A stretch of DNA of 40,548 nucleotides from Oscillospiraceae bacterium. GTDB taxonomy: Bacteria; Bacillota; Clostridia; Oscillospirales; UBA929. This document shows, piece after piece, positions 1-10,010 of the stretch. Location of the stretch: NCBI GenBank assembly GCA_009782385.1, contig WRJE01000013.1, positions 1 through 40,548 of the forward strand, read 5' to 3'. Made by a program: the position numbers and the translations under genes. The notes beneath the pieces were generated by a model. That model ran no database searches and had not been told where the DNA came from. It saw only the letters and a list, made by a program, of their open reading frames with translations. Each line of letters starts with the position of its first letter. The stretch's first letter is position 1.

Positions 1-57
1 TGCTTGGGTTTTCAAAGTCCCAATCAGCTTTTGGAGAAGTATCTGGGCGTGATGTAA
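1..57 (+). CDS. C-terminal tail of a truncated upstream CDS (...CLGFQSPNQLLEKYLGVM*), possibly a transposase tail
   Basis: Frame 1 is open from the window edge to TAA at 55-57. The tail loosely resembles IS30-type transposase C-termini, but 18 residues is too few to assign. Confidence 0.3.
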   Translation, partial: CLGFQSPNQLLEKYLGVM

Positions 58-154
58 CAAAGCCGCTTTTTTACCTCATATATTTTTTTCGGAGTTTTGT
101 CACCTATCATTGACACTTGTACATGCAGATAAATGAAGTCAGCGATAATTTATC

Positions 155-183
155 TTGACAAACTGTGCCGATAAACATATAAT
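155..183 (+). promoter_or_regulatory. Consensus sigma-A promoter (TTGACA-17-TATAAT) upstream of rny
   Basis: TTGACA at 155-160, 17-nt spacer, TATAAT at 178-183. Confidence 0.85.
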
Positions 184-242
184 TGGACTGTTGAATAACT
201 TTTCCGTACAAATTGATAATATATAAGGTGTTGGTATTTATT

Positions 243-1823
243 ATGTTTTCAGCGATATACTGTGCAATTTCCATAAGTCCCGTTATTACCATTTTAGCGG
301 TTGTCGGAGCGGCCGTTTTAGCGGCGGTAGCGTTTTTGTTAGGAATGCTTCATAGAAAAAGTTTTGCAGAGAGAGAAATAGGCAGTGCCGAGGACGAGGC
401 AAGGCGCATTCTAAACGATGCTATGCGCGATTCCGAGACTAAGATGCGCGTTGCTTTAGTCGAGGCAAAAGACGAAATCCATAAACAAAGAATTGAGTAT
501 GAGCGCGAGGTCAAGGAACGCCGCGTGGAGATTCAAAAGCAGGAACGCAGGCTTGAACAAAAAGAAAATACAATCGACCGCAAAATAGAGACACTCGAAA
601 AGAAAGAGGAGGGTCTCAACCAAAAGGCAAAGGAAGCCGAAGCGATACGCGAGGAAGCTGACCTAATAAAGCGCAGTCAGATTGAGATGCTTGAGCGCAT
701 TTCAAAGTTCTCTCAGGAAGAGGCGAAGGACTATCTCATTAAGAACCTTGAAAGCGAAGTGTCACACGAGGCCGCCAGAAAAATCAAGGATATCGAAGCC
801 CGAATGAAAGACGACGCGGACAGAATTGCCCGCGAGACAATATCTCTCGCTATTCAGCGAGTTGCATCGGATCATGTCTCCGAAGCAACCGTATCCGTTG
901 TGCCGCTCCCGAACGATGAGATGAAGGGACGTATAATCGGACGCGAGGGACGCAATATACGCGCTCTTGAGACATTGACCGGCATAGATTTGATAATTGA
1001 CGACACGCCGGAAGCCATTACACTGAGCGGATTTGATCCGGTACGCCGCGAGGTTGCGAGGCTTGCGTTGGAAAAACTAATAGCAGACGGGCGTATACAT
1101 CCCACACGCATTGAGGAAATGGTGGAAAAATCACGCCGTGAAGTCGAGCATATTATTAAACAGGAGGGCAACCGCGCCACGTTTGAGACGGGCGTACACG
1201 GACTACATCCCGAAATTGTAAAATTATTGGGACGCTTGCGTTTCAGAACAAGCTACGCTCAGAATGTGCTGCTGCACTCAATAGAGGTCTCGCACCTCTC
1301 CGGTGTTATGGCGGCTGAACTGGGCGTTGACACTATGCTGGCAAAACGCGCCGGACTTCTGCACGACCTTGGAAAAGCCGTTGACCACGAGGTTGAGGGT
1401 TCGCACGTTAATATCGGTGTTGACCTTGCCCGCAAGTACCGCGAAAATAACGAAGTGCTGCACGCCATACACGCGCATCACGGCGATGTGGAGGCAAAGA
1501 CCGTTGTGGCGTGCCTTGTACAGGCCGCAGACGCGATTTCGGCCGCCCGCCCCGGCGCGCGCCGTGAAAACCTTGAGAATTATATCAAGCGTCTTGAAAA
1601 ACTCGAAGAGGTCGCCAACAGCTTTAACGGAGTTAACCGCTCGTTTGCGATACAGGCGGGGCGCGAAATAAGAATTATAGTAAAACCGGAAATTATATCT
1701 GACGACCAAATGGTGCTGTTGTCGCGCGAGCTGACAAAGAAGATAGAGTCCGACCTTGAGTACCCCGGACAGATTAAGGTTCATCTCATACGCGAAACAA
1801 GGCATATAGATTACGCAAAGTAA
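243..1823 (+). CDS. rny: Ribonuclease Y
   Basis: N-terminal TM segment, long coiled coil, KH domain ([15 protein letters not shown]), HD domain ([12 protein letters not shown]). ATG at 243 preceded by AAGGTG; the track start at 213 is upstream. Confidence 0.95.
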   Translation: MFSAIYCAISISPVITILAVVGAAVLAAVAFLLGMLHRKSFAEREIGSAEDEARRILNDAMRDSETKMRVALVEAKDEIHKQRIEYEREVKERRVEIQKQERRLEQKENTIDRKIETLEKKEEGLNQKAKEAEAIREEADLIKRSQIEMLERISKFSQEEAKDYLIKNLESEVSHEAARKIKDIEARMKDDADRIARETISLAIQRVASDHVSEATVSVVPLPNDEMKGRIIGREGRNIRALETLTGIDLIIDDTPEAITLSGFDPVRREVARLALEKLIADGRIHPTRIEEMVEKSRREVEHIIKQEGNRATFETGVHGLHPEIVKLLGRLRFRTSYAQNVLLHSIEVSHLSGVMAAELGVDTMLAKRAGLLHDLGKAVDHEVEGSHVNIGVDLARKYRENNEVLHAIHAHHGDVEAKTVVACLVQAADAISAARPGARRENLENYIKRLEKLEEVANSFNGVNRSFAIQAGREIRIIVKPEIISDDQMVLLSRELTKKIESDLEYPGQIKVHLIRETRHIDYAK

Positions 1824-1841
1824 GGCGTTGCAAATACAAAA

Positions 1842-1877
1842 AATCCCGTCCTTTGCCATACGGCATAGGACGGGATT
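1842..1877 (-). terminator. Rho-independent terminator for the minus-strand gene at 1893-2720
   Basis: AATCCCGTCCT / AGGACGGGATT arms with inner TGCC/GGCA pairing; the T-run (TTTTTTG) follows on the minus strand. Confidence 0.85.
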
Positions 1878-1892
1878 GCGTCTAGCGAAATG

Positions 1893-2720
1893 TTAATGCG
1901 ACCCGTGGCATTCACAACCATCAGTTTCACAATGACCGTGACAGTGACACGCACCGTTCTCGGAATGATAAATGCACGAATCATCACACGGATTTGGTAT
2001 ATCGCCGAAATGATCTTCGTTGTCGATTACAATCTGTCCTTCAAATAGGTAGGCGTTGTTCAGCTCGAGTACATCCCTGAAAAAGCTCAGCGGCACAAAC
2101 GCCCTGTCGTTAATGATAACAGGCTTAACGCCCAATGACATTTCATCACCGTTTTTGAAATATGCGTCACCGTCAAGGTAAAAACGGACATCTTCGCCGA
2201 TTTCCGCCGCGTTATCATCGGCGTTCCATTCAACCTCATAACCCAGAGCTTCGCACATAGCGCGAGCGGGTACGAGTATAAAAGAGCCGTAAATTGTGGG
2301 ATGGAGAGCTTCGATAGCTTCGCCGCCGATTACATACTCAATGTCTTCCAGTCCAACGGCATAGTATGAAATCATATGCTGCGGCGGATAAATCATCGGC
2401 ATAATGCCATCGAGATTGTAGCAGCCGATGATGTTCTTGCCAACCTCGGGCACACCATAGAGCGCAACACTGTCTTCGCTGATGTAGAACGTGAATGGGT
2501 CGCCGTTTGTTTCGACATTGACAAAGTAAATGCCGTCTACAACATTCTCGTCCGCGTCGTAGTATGGATTGACACCAATAATTACACCGCTTAGTGTGCC
2601 GTAGGCGGTTTCAACGGGAGCTTCGCGGGTCAAGCCCGTTCCGCCAGCTTCCGCCAGCGCGGATGTCGTGCATAACAGCATAGAAACTGCCAGCGTGATT
2701 GCTAAAATTCTCTTTTTCAT
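1893..2720 (-). CDS. Secreted copper-amine-oxidase-N-terminal-like (stalk) domain protein with a Cys/His-rich C-terminal tail
   Basis: Signal peptide MKKRILAITLAVSMLLCTTSALA; repeat-like motifs 'FILVPARAMCEALGYEVEWNADDNAAEI' and 'RAFVPLSFFRDVL'. SD AAGGAG before ATG at 2720. Confidence 0.75.
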   Translation of the reverse strand: MKKRILAITLAVSMLLCTTSALAEAGGTGLTREAPVETAYGTLSGVIIGVNPYYDADENVVDGIYFVNVETNGDPFTFYISEDSVALYGVPEVGKNIIGCYNLDGIMPMIYPPQHMISYYAVGLEDIEYVIGGEAIEALHPTIYGSFILVPARAMCEALGYEVEWNADDNAAEIGEDVRFYLDGDAYFKNGDEMSLGVKPVIINDRAFVPLSFFRDVLELNNAYLFEGQIVIDNEDHFGDIPNPCDDSCIYHSENGACHCHGHCETDGCECHGSH

Positions 2721-2721
2721 G

Positions 2722-3717
2722 TTACTTTTCTCCTTCATTATCTTTTTTTATTTCGACCGCCGGATTTTTTCTCTTGCGGAGGAATTTCATTGTGCCGTAA
2801 AACACGCCCGCGAGAACCGCAAGCCAGATGATTATATACAGTATGTTGCCCACTATAAAAACAAAAATGTTGACAAAAAATTCACCGAGATTTTCAAGCG
2901 AGTCCCCGAATGACGAACTCACGCGCTCTCCAACGGTTCTCGGAGCGGGAGCATATGGAGTTACTTCCGTATATTCCTCAACCTCGGACATATAGATATG
3001 TACTGTAGAATAATCGACAAGCGAGTCATAGCTTCTCAGCGTTCCGGTCATGCGCTCGATTTCATAAAGCGTGTCGGACAGCGAGTTTTCAAATTCGATA
3101 ATGGACTTGCTGTTTGTCTCTTTTTCCAAAAGCCCGTAAAGCCTGTCGCGGCGCATTTCAAGTATTTTAAGCCGTGACTCGATGTCGTAGTAGCTGTCGG
3201 TGACATCGCGTGACTCCTGTGCCTTATTGATTACATTCCCAATGCTTCCTATAGAGTTTAGAAATTCGTTATAGAACTTTGACGGGATTCTGAATGTATA
3301 CTGCGCCATTCTGTAAGATTTTCCGCGCACTGTTATCGACCTGCCGTCTATTGACGAGCTTTCGATATACCCTTGAAACACAGCGCACAGAGCTTCAAGA
3401 TTTGCGATGCTGTCCTCAAATTCCTGCGTTTCAACTGAGAGATTTGCCGTGCGTATGAGCTTGCGGAACGGGTCGGTCACAGATATGTCGGGAGCGGGTT
3501 GGGATTGGGGCGATTCGGAGTATTGTATTTCTGTAAGCCATCCGCCGCCCGCCGTATCGGCGGCAAAGTTTTGGGTTTCGCCGTATTCATCGCGCCCCAT
3601 AGACATTTCCTTGGGAGCGGACGCTATCGCACCAAGCCCCGTTGAGTTGGCATCGTATGACGCGCTGCACGCCGTCAGCATAAGCGCAATAGTGATAATA
3701 AGAATGATTTTTTTCAT
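2722..3717 (-). CDS. DUF4349-family lipoprotein
   Basis: Lipobox LTAC; coiled-coil central region, C-terminal TM segment and basic tail typical of DUF4349 proteins. Confidence 0.8.
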   Translation of the reverse strand: MKKIILIITIALMLTACSASYDANSTGLGAIASAPKEMSMGRDEYGETQNFAADTAGGGWLTEIQYSESPQSQPAPDISVTDPFRKLIRTANLSVETQEFEDSIANLEALCAVFQGYIESSSIDGRSITVRGKSYRMAQYTFRIPSKFYNEFLNSIGSIGNVINKAQESRDVTDSYYDIESRLKILEMRRDRLYGLLEKETNSKSIIEFENSLSDTLYEIERMTGTLRSYDSLVDYSTVHIYMSEVEEYTEVTPYAPAPRTVGERVSSSFGDSLENLGEFFVNIFVFIVGNILYIIIWLAVLAGVFYGTMKFLRKRKNPAVEIKKDNEGEK

Positions 3718-3778
3718 CTCTATCTACCTCCTTGTTGAGTTTGACGCACACTCTATATAAAATGTTCCTTAAAAAAGA

Positions 3779-3807
3779 TTGACAGTTTAAGGATAGAATA
3801 TTATAAT
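3779..3807 (+). promoter_or_regulatory. Consensus sigma-A promoter (TTGACA-17-TATAAT) upstream of the cheW-like gene
   Basis: TTGACA at 3779-3784, 17-nt spacer, TATAAT at 3802-3807. Confidence 0.85.
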
Positions 3808-3832
3808 TACAATATGTAATGGAGGTTTTTTT

Positions 3833-4273
3833 ATGGATTCAGTAGTCATTGATGTAAACGCCCAAGTTTCGCCCTATGTGCTTTTTTCCGTGGCGGACAA
3901 TGTATACGGCGTTTCGAGTAACCATGTGCTGTCGATAGAGATATTGGGCGAACCAACGTCACTTGTAAACGCGCCGCCTTATACTCTCGGCATTTTAGAC
4001 TTTCGCGGGGATATGATACAACTTATCGGGCTGAGGAAACTTTTCGGGTTACAGGAGTTGGATGCCGAACGCGAAATGCTGCTTGTGTTCAACGTTAACG
4101 AAACCACTAAAGGTATTGTTGTCGATGATATTGTAGCGGTTGAGTATATCAATCAATTTTTGGATTTGCCGGAAAATTCCGGTAAATCTAGATATGTGCG
4201 CTCGCTGGCGCGGCGCGATAAGGACAATTCAACGGTGCAGTTAATAGACGAGGAACTGATTATTGATTTGTAA
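3833..4273 (+). CDS. CheW-like domain protein
   Basis: YVLFSVADNVYGVSSNHVLSIE...GILDFRGDMIQLIGLRKLFG is CheW-like; SD GGAGG upstream. Confidence 0.85.
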   Translation: MDSVVIDVNAQVSPYVLFSVADNVYGVSSNHVLSIEILGEPTSLVNAPPYTLGILDFRGDMIQLIGLRKLFGLQELDAEREMLLVFNVNETTKGIVVDDIVAVEYINQFLDLPENSGKSRYVRSLARRDKDNSTVQLIDEELIIDL

Positions 4274-6134
4274 CAATCTCAAAATCTACCCTGCCGGTCA
4301 ATTCGTTCGCGGCGGCGCAGGTCACATTGACCGTGCCGCCTATTTCATACCGTTTTTTCGTGGCGCGTCCCTCAATATATAATCCCAGTTTATCACACTC
4401 ATAAATATCATCGTGCAAAGTGTGTATAGGTACAAGCCCTTCAACCGTATTTGGCAGTTCAACAAACATACCGTAATTTTGAATACCGGATATTACTCCC
4501 TCGAACTCCATACCTACATAATCTCTCATATACAACGCCTTATACAGTTTCTCAACAAGCCGCTCCGCCGTGTCTGCGGCTATTTCACGCGCCGTGGACT
4601 GTGCGGCGGCTTCGATACAGCGAACCTTGAAATCGTCATTCTGAGCGGCAACGCCGAGCAGAGCCTTGACGGCGCGGTGAACCATCAAATCGGGGTAACG
4701 GCGTATGGGCGATGTGAAGTGGCAGTAGCAGTCGGACGCAAGTCCAAAATGCCCGAGGTTATCGGCGGAATATTTAGCTTTCATCATGCCGCGCAGCAGC
4801 GCGGTATTTATTATGCGGAAGCACGGCAAATCTCTTGCCAAGTCCAGTACCGCTTGAAGTTGCGCCCCCGTTACATTTTTATTTTTCTTAACTTTAAGTC
4901 CTTTAGCGAGAGCCAATGTATAAAATGTCTCTAATTTTTCCGAATCGGGATGTTCATGCACGCGATAGACACACGGTGCTTCCGGCCAGAACAGGAATGA
5001 TGCGACAGCCTCGTTTGCCGCAAGCATAAACGCCTCAATCAGCCGTTCCGAATCTCCGCGTCCGCGTTGCACAATGTCAACGGGCTGCCCGTTTTCATCG
5101 CATATGATTTCGCCCTCAACGGTCTCAATATCCAACGCGCCTTTCGCGCTTCTGACGGCAGTCATCTTTTTGGCAACGGCATTCATATCTAGGAGCGTTT
5201 TCTCCAGAGGATGCTCAAGCTCTCCGTTAAGGATTTTATTGCAGTCCTCATAAGTCATACGGAATTTGGAGTGAATAACGGATTCTTTGATTTCGGTATC
5301 TATAACCCGGCAATTTTCATCAAGCGTCATGAACACAGACAGGCACAGCCTGTCAACGCCGCCGTGCAATGAGCAGATACCGTTGCTTAACGCCTTGGGG
5401 AGCATCGGTATTACCCTATCCGCAAAGTAAACAGATGTTCCGCGCCCGAAAGCCGCTTTGTCGAGCGGACTGTCGGGTTTTATATAGTGCGATACATCAG
5501 CTATATGAACACCCAATACGAGCCGATTCTGATTGTCGCAAGTCAGGGAAACCGCATCATCAAGATCCTTCGCGTGTTCGCCGTCTATGGTGAAAATCAA
5601 TTCCTCACGCAAGTCGGCGCGTCCCTTGAGCGCATCATCGGTAACGCTTTGCGGCATATTACGCGCCGCTGATACGGCGTTTTTGCCAAAATCCTGCTTA
5701 ATGCCCTGTACAAACAGCAGAGCTTCAACAGCCGCCTCGAATGTGCCGTCGCGCCCGAGCGCGGCGGTAATTTCTCCGGCGGGGGGATTAAATGAAGTAA
5801 CACGCAGCGCGGTTTTATCACCGTCTTGGAATCGCGGGTTATGGCGTGTAACATCTATTTTATCGGGATATCGGCGGTCATCGGGAGTGAACCAACTCCT
5901 CTTGCCTTGGCGGTTCAACCGTCCGATAAGTTCGGCGGCATTGCGTGACAGAATTTTTATAACACGCCCTGACGGACCTCGTTCGTCAGCGTCTTCTTCG
6001 GGCGACACTAAAACGCGGTCGCCGTGCCACGCACCGCCGTTCAAATCGGGAGGAATAAATATATCCTCCGATTTGCCGGAAGGGGTGACAAAACCGAAGC
6101 CGCGTTCGTTCGCGCTGTAGATGCCCTCAATCAT
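4260..6134 (-). CDS. rnr: Ribonuclease R / RNase II family exoribonuclease
   Basis: RNB domain (DLDDAVSLTCDNQNRLVLGVHIADVSHYI; SPIRRYPDLMVHR) and C-terminal S1 domain. Confidence 0.95.
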   Translation of the reverse strand: MIEGIYSANERGFGFVTPSGKSEDIFIPPDLNGGAWHGDRVLVSPEEDADERGPSGRVIKILSRNAAELIGRLNRQGKRSWFTPDDRRYPDKIDVTRHNPRFQDGDKTALRVTSFNPPAGEITAALGRDGTFEAAVEALLFVQGIKQDFGKNAVSAARNMPQSVTDDALKGRADLREELIFTIDGEHAKDLDDAVSLTCDNQNRLVLGVHIADVSHYIKPDSPLDKAAFGRGTSVYFADRVIPMLPKALSNGICSLHGGVDRLCLSVFMTLDENCRVIDTEIKESVIHSKFRMTYEDCNKILNGELEHPLEKTLLDMNAVAKKMTAVRSAKGALDIETVEGEIICDENGQPVDIVQRGRGDSERLIEAFMLAANEAVASFLFWPEAPCVYRVHEHPDSEKLETFYTLALAKGLKVKKNKNVTGAQLQAVLDLARDLPCFRIINTALLRGMMKAKYSADNLGHFGLASDCYCHFTSPIRRYPDLMVHRAVKALLGVAAQNDDFKVRCIEAAAQSTAREIAADTAERLVEKLYKALYMRDYVGMEFEGVISGIQNYGMFVELPNTVEGLVPIHTLHDDIYECDKLGLYIEGRATKKRYEIGGTVNVTCAAANELTGRVDFEIVTNQ

Positions 6135-6379
6135 CTAATCAGCATCAGCACCAGAGTAAGCACAATAAATAATATTGCCACCCATTTAGTAAATTTTGAC
6201 AATTTCGCGTCTAAGGTACGGGCTTGATTCTTTGAGAGAAAGGTATCCGCGCCGCCGGCAATAGCACCGGAAATTCCCGAACGCTTGCCTGATTGCAATA
6301 GTACGATTGCTATAAGCGATATAGCTAAGATAACTTGCAGAATTGAGACAACTAGCTCGCGAGTGGATAAATCGAACAC
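6131..6379 (-). CDS. secG: Preprotein translocase subunit SecG
   Basis: VVSILQVILAISLIAIVLLQSGKRSGISGAIAGGADTFLSKNQART. GTG start at 6379 with SD AAAGGAG; ATGA overlap with rnr. Confidence 0.9.
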   Translation of the reverse strand: MFDLSTRELVVSILQVILAISLIAIVLLQSGKRSGISGAIAGGADTFLSKNQARTLDAKLSKFTKWVAILFIVLTLVLMLIR

Positions 6380-6477
6380 GTTAAAAACTCCTTTGTTTAA
6401 TGTAAAAAACAGTGTAACACAGAAAAGGGGTAAATGCAAGCGTTTTTTCGTTACTTTGCGTACTTTTGCAAAATCCC

Positions 6478-7419
6478 CTACTTCATCCGAACATCCGGAC
6501 CGAAGAAGTGGAGCTGTTTGAACTCGCCCAACAAGCGCGAACAAATCTGCGGCATATATACCTGTGACAGTTCTCCGGCGGAAAAGTTGGCGTTTATTAT
6601 CATTTTACGCCCGGCGACAAGCCTTGTGTTGATAATGTCGTACAGCGCGGACTGAACGAACGCCGTTGTCATCTCAGTGCCGAGGTCGTCTATTATGAGC
6701 AGTTCGCTGTTATAATAATCATCGGTGTCTGTCTCCGCGCGGTCAAAACGTTTATCCTCCAAGTCTTTGAACAGAGCAATGGCGGTCGTGTATTTAATCT
6801 CCGCCCCCATTTCCGCGACACCGTGCGCGATACAGCCGCACAAAAATGTTTTACCTTGTCCCGTGCCGCCGTTAAGGAAAAGATTTGGTGAATCCTCTCC
6901 GAAATTTTTAACCCAGCTTTTGCAGTAAAAATAGTTACCCTCCATATTCTCGCGCTGCGAAAGCCCCCAGTTAGGGTCTTTATCACTTGAGAACACGTTG
7001 AGGTTAAAGCTGTCAAAAGTCCTGCCGCCCAACGCCGACAGCTCGGCAGTCTGCACCGCCGCCAAATGGCGGCGCAGGCATACGCACGGTTTTGTGTTTG
7101 TATAACCCGTGTCCGCGCATATCTTGCACATATGCGTATCAATCATCGCGTCCGGCTCAAACCCATTTGCTGATAAAAGTGTCCTTAACTCTTCTTGCAA
7201 ACTAAGGCTCTGTGCCTTTGCTTTTTCAAAGGCTTCTTCATCGACGTGTGACAACACATCCTCCATGGCGTTGAGGAAAACGCGGCGGATTTCACTTAGC
7301 AGCGTCGCCGTCATCGGGAGTTTTTCTTTTATTCTTTCGGTATCAGCCGCGCGTCTGGCTTTATATTTTTCCTGTTCGTCCGCAAGTAATATACGCGCTC
7401 TTTTAAGTATGGTCATCAA
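6478..7419 (-). CDS. DnaC/DnaI-like replicative helicase loader ATPase
   Basis: Cys motif (CKICADTGYTNTKPCVCLR), Walker A NGGTGQGKT, Walker B LLIIDDLG. Confidence 0.88.
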   Translation of the reverse strand: MMTILKRARILLADEQEKYKARRAADTERIKEKLPMTATLLSEIRRVFLNAMEDVLSHVDEEAFEKAKAQSLSLQEELRTLLSANGFEPDAMIDTHMCKICADTGYTNTKPCVCLRRHLAAVQTAELSALGGRTFDSFNLNVFSSDKDPNWGLSQRENMEGNYFYCKSWVKNFGEDSPNLFLNGGTGQGKTFLCGCIAHGVAEMGAEIKYTTAIALFKDLEDKRFDRAETDTDDYYNSELLIIDDLGTEMTTAFVQSALYDIINTRLVAGRKMIINANFSAGELSQVYMPQICSRLLGEFKQLHFFGPDVRMK

Positions 7420-8483
7420 ATCCCCTCCTCGTCACGCACACGTTTAAGAAAACTGCTTATATCATCCACCGCCGCCTTTTCACGCGAACCCGCGTTTGCC
7501 TCGGACGCGAAAGCCGTTCTTGAACGGGCGGGCTGCGATGACGGGGCTTTTTTACCGCTTTGATAGTTTGTTAAAAACGGCTCGCCGCCCTCGACCTCTT
7601 CGGGCGTGGTAAGCCCTTTGGCTTCCCAGTTCTTTAGAATTGCCGCCATATATTTCCAGTTCATACCTCCGGTACGAATAACGGTTTTATCATACGCGAG
7701 CGATATTAAGTCAAGCGAATGTCCCGCTGTTATCCACTCATTCATGTATTTTTCCTCGGTGACAGACGGTGCTCTGCCCCGAATTTGAAGCATCGACATG
7801 ATTTTATAGCGCGATGAGCGTCGTCCGGCTAGTTCGGCGAGATATTCCTCGGCGCGAAGCTCATTGTCTATGCCGCTGCGCTCCCACGCGGCGGCCTCTT
7901 TATCTATTTGATTCAATTTTGGCGTTGACGCGCCGCGTTCGCGAGCCTCTTCGACACAGTGCGTTATCAGCAGATGTATGACACCCGCAGGCAAACCGCG
8001 CCAGTCGTAAATCCTGTACAGAGTTTGCAGGTCATTATTTGATAATATTTTGCCCAAGCGTGATTCCGCTTCTTTTACAACCGCGCTAAAATCGCTGTGC
8101 CTTTCAAGGGCATCGGCTATTTCGGAAGAGGTATATACGGGGCGGTCGTCTACAATTAATCCTTTAGGTTGAGGCGCGGGTATTTCAGGCGGCGGCGCAA
8201 TCGGTTGAGGCGGGGCGGGGGTTACCCTGCCGCTGTCTTTGAACAGCGGGGATACCGTTGTAATAAGCGCGGCTTCTTTCAGGCGCGTGAACGCGCGTGT
8301 AACCTCAAGACCGTCCATGCCCAGAATAAGCGCGGCTTGGTTCGTATCCAACGGTTGAGGGTTAGCCAGTAAGTAGCAGTACAAAAGAGCCGCCGCTCCG
8401 TCTTGAAGCGCGAGCATTTGATTTATGGCGTGGCGCGTTACACCCACGGCTTGTCCTGTTTGAAGTTCAAAAGAGGTATCCAT
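7416..8483 (-). CDS. DnaD-domain replication protein
   Basis: DnaD-type C-terminal domain (YRIYDWRGLPAGVIHLLITHCVE); sits upstream of the helicase loader with ATGA overlap. SD AGGAG before ATG at 8483. Confidence 0.8.
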   Translation of the reverse strand: MDTSFELQTGQAVGVTRHAINQMLALQDGAAALLYCYLLANPQPLDTNQAALILGMDGLEVTRAFTRLKEAALITTVSPLFKDSGRVTPAPPQPIAPPPEIPAPQPKGLIVDDRPVYTSSEIADALERHSDFSAVVKEAESRLGKILSNNDLQTLYRIYDWRGLPAGVIHLLITHCVEEARERGASTPKLNQIDKEAAAWERSGIDNELRAEEYLAELAGRRSSRYKIMSMLQIRGRAPSVTEEKYMNEWITAGHSLDLISLAYDKTVIRTGGMNWKYMAAILKNWEAKGLTTPEEVEGGEPFLTNYQSGKKAPSSQPARSRTAFASEANAGSREKAAVDDISSFLKRVRDEEGI

Positions 8484-8547
8484 TAATGCCGCTCCTAGCT
8501 TGATAAAATCTTTAATCTCTGATACACTTACCCCGGAGGATGAAAAA

Positions 8548-8985
8548 ATGAAACACATTGACCTATATACAGACGGTGCCTGTTCAGGAAACCCCGGTCC
8601 GGGAGGTTGGGGCGCGATATTGATATACGAAGGAATTGAGAAGGAAATGTCGGGCGGCTGTATAGATACTACAAACAACCGCATGGAACTAACCGCTGTC
8701 ATAGAGGGGTTGAACGCGCTGAAAATGCCCTGTGAAGTTACGGTTTATTCCGATTCCCAGTATGTTATCAACGCCATGACTAAAGGTTGGGCGGAGAGTT
8801 GGCGAGCAAAAGGCTGGGTCAAGAGCGATAAAAAGCCCGCGCTGAACGCCGACCTATGGGAAAAACTGCTGAATCTATGCGAACTTCACCGTGTGTCTTT
8901 CATATGGGTGCGCGGACACGCGGACAACGAGTATAATAACAGATGCGACAAATTGGCGGTTAACGCGATTCCTCACGAACCCTAA
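8548..8985 (+). CDS. rnhA: Ribonuclease HI
   Basis: MKHIDLYTDGACSGNPGPGGWGAIL...NNRMELTAVIEGL...VYSDSQYVINAMTKGW. SD CGGAGGA before ATG at 8548. Confidence 0.97.
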   Translation: MKHIDLYTDGACSGNPGPGGWGAILIYEGIEKEMSGGCIDTTNNRMELTAVIEGLNALKMPCEVTVYSDSQYVINAMTKGWAESWRAKGWVKSDKKPALNADLWEKLLNLCELHRVSFIWVRGHADNEYNNRCDKLAVNAIPHEP

Positions 8986-9568
8986 AATCCGCGCCAAGGT
9001 TTTCCGCGATTTTCCTCGCTCGCTCTATATCGTCATCACTCAAAAAAGAGAGAACGGAAGCGGTTACGTTAGGGACATATTTAACGGCACTTCTTATAAA
9101 TTCCAAAACACTGTCATATGCCTTGTCACCGAAAATAGTTGGGCAGTGTTCGTTATAGCTCTCAGAATCGGGGTAATTCAACGAGACGGACACCACATCG
9201 AATACCGACAGCTCCGGGGTTATGTCGCGCCCTTCTATCATACTGCCGTGTCCGTTCGTGTTGAGCCGGAGCTTTATGGCTGGCTTTTGTTTTTTGAACT
9301 CGCGCGCCGCCTCAAGCATAACATCGAGCCGCATAGTCGGTTCGCCGAAGCCGCAGAACACTATTTCGGGCGCGTTCCGCCAATCGACCTGTGCCGCGCT
9401 CTTGAGAATCTCTTCGATATCCGGTTCATACTCAAGCCAAAGGTCTTCGGCATCACCGACACCCGAAACTCTGCCGCGCAGACAAAAATCGCACCGCGCG
9501 GTGCATCTGTTCGTTATGTTCAAGTAGAGGTTCTTTCCCACATGGTACGCTATTGTCATGCCGTACAC
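8960..9568 (-). CDS. Short radical SAM protein of the TatD-linked type
   Basis: CTARCDFC (CxxxCxxC) and EIVFCGFGEPTMRLDVML; ~200 aa; near tatD. Confidence 0.85.
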   Translation of the reverse strand: MYGMTIAYHVGKNLYLNITNRCTARCDFCLRGRVSGVGDAEDLWLEYEPDIEEILKSAAQVDWRNAPEIVFCGFGEPTMRLDVMLEAAREFKKQKPAIKLRLNTNGHGSMIEGRDITPELSVFDVVSVSLNYPDSESYNEHCPTIFGDKAYDSVLEFIRSAVKYVPNVTASVLSFLSDDDIERARKIAENLGADFRVREESR

Positions 9569-9569
9569 C

Positions 9570-9989
9570 TCAAAGCTGTTTCATCATAAACATCTCCATT
9601 GTTTCCACATATGGCGGGAAATCCTTAATCAGGCAGCCGCTGTCTTTATACCCCAGTTTGCGGTAGAAGTGCTGTGACGTTTCTTCCACCATTGTTGAAG
9701 TCATAACCAGCTTATGCCCCGATGAACGCATTTCATTTTCCCAATGCAGCATTGCCAGAGTACCATAGCCTTTATTGCGATAGGATTCATCAAATATGAT
9801 AAGGGTTAAAAAAGGAATTAAGTCCCAAAACAAATTATAACGCATGACACCGATAAGTATATCGTCATCCTTTAAGACGTAAACCCGTTTTATGTTGACT
9901 TTCAGCAGAAATTCCGATTCCGGCAAATATGAATCCAGAGTTTTCCAAAAAGGAAAATCCGATTCGGCAGCATAATCAATTTGCAGCAT
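9570..9989 (-). CDS. GNAT family N-acetyltransferase
   Basis: FDESYRNKGYGTLAMLHWENEMRSSG...FYRKLGYKDSG. Confidence 0.85.
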   Translation of the reverse strand: MLQIDYAAESDFPFWKTLDSYLPESEFLLKVNIKRVYVLKDDDILIGVMRYNLFWDLIPFLTLIIFDESYRNKGYGTLAMLHWENEMRSSGHKLVMTSTMVEETSQHFYRKLGYKDSGCLIKDFPPYVETMEMFMMKQL

Positions 9990-10010
9990 AATGTCTCTCC
10001 AAATACTAAG

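Noticed and set aside
1278-1859. 193-aa minus-strand ORF within rny
   Set aside because: Lies antisense to a well-supported rny frame, no recognisable domain, Cys/Arg-rich shadow translation typical of GC-skewed codons.
5533-6120. 195-aa plus-strand ORF inside rnr
   Set aside because: Antisense shadow with low-complexity Ser/Arg content; rnr is unambiguous.
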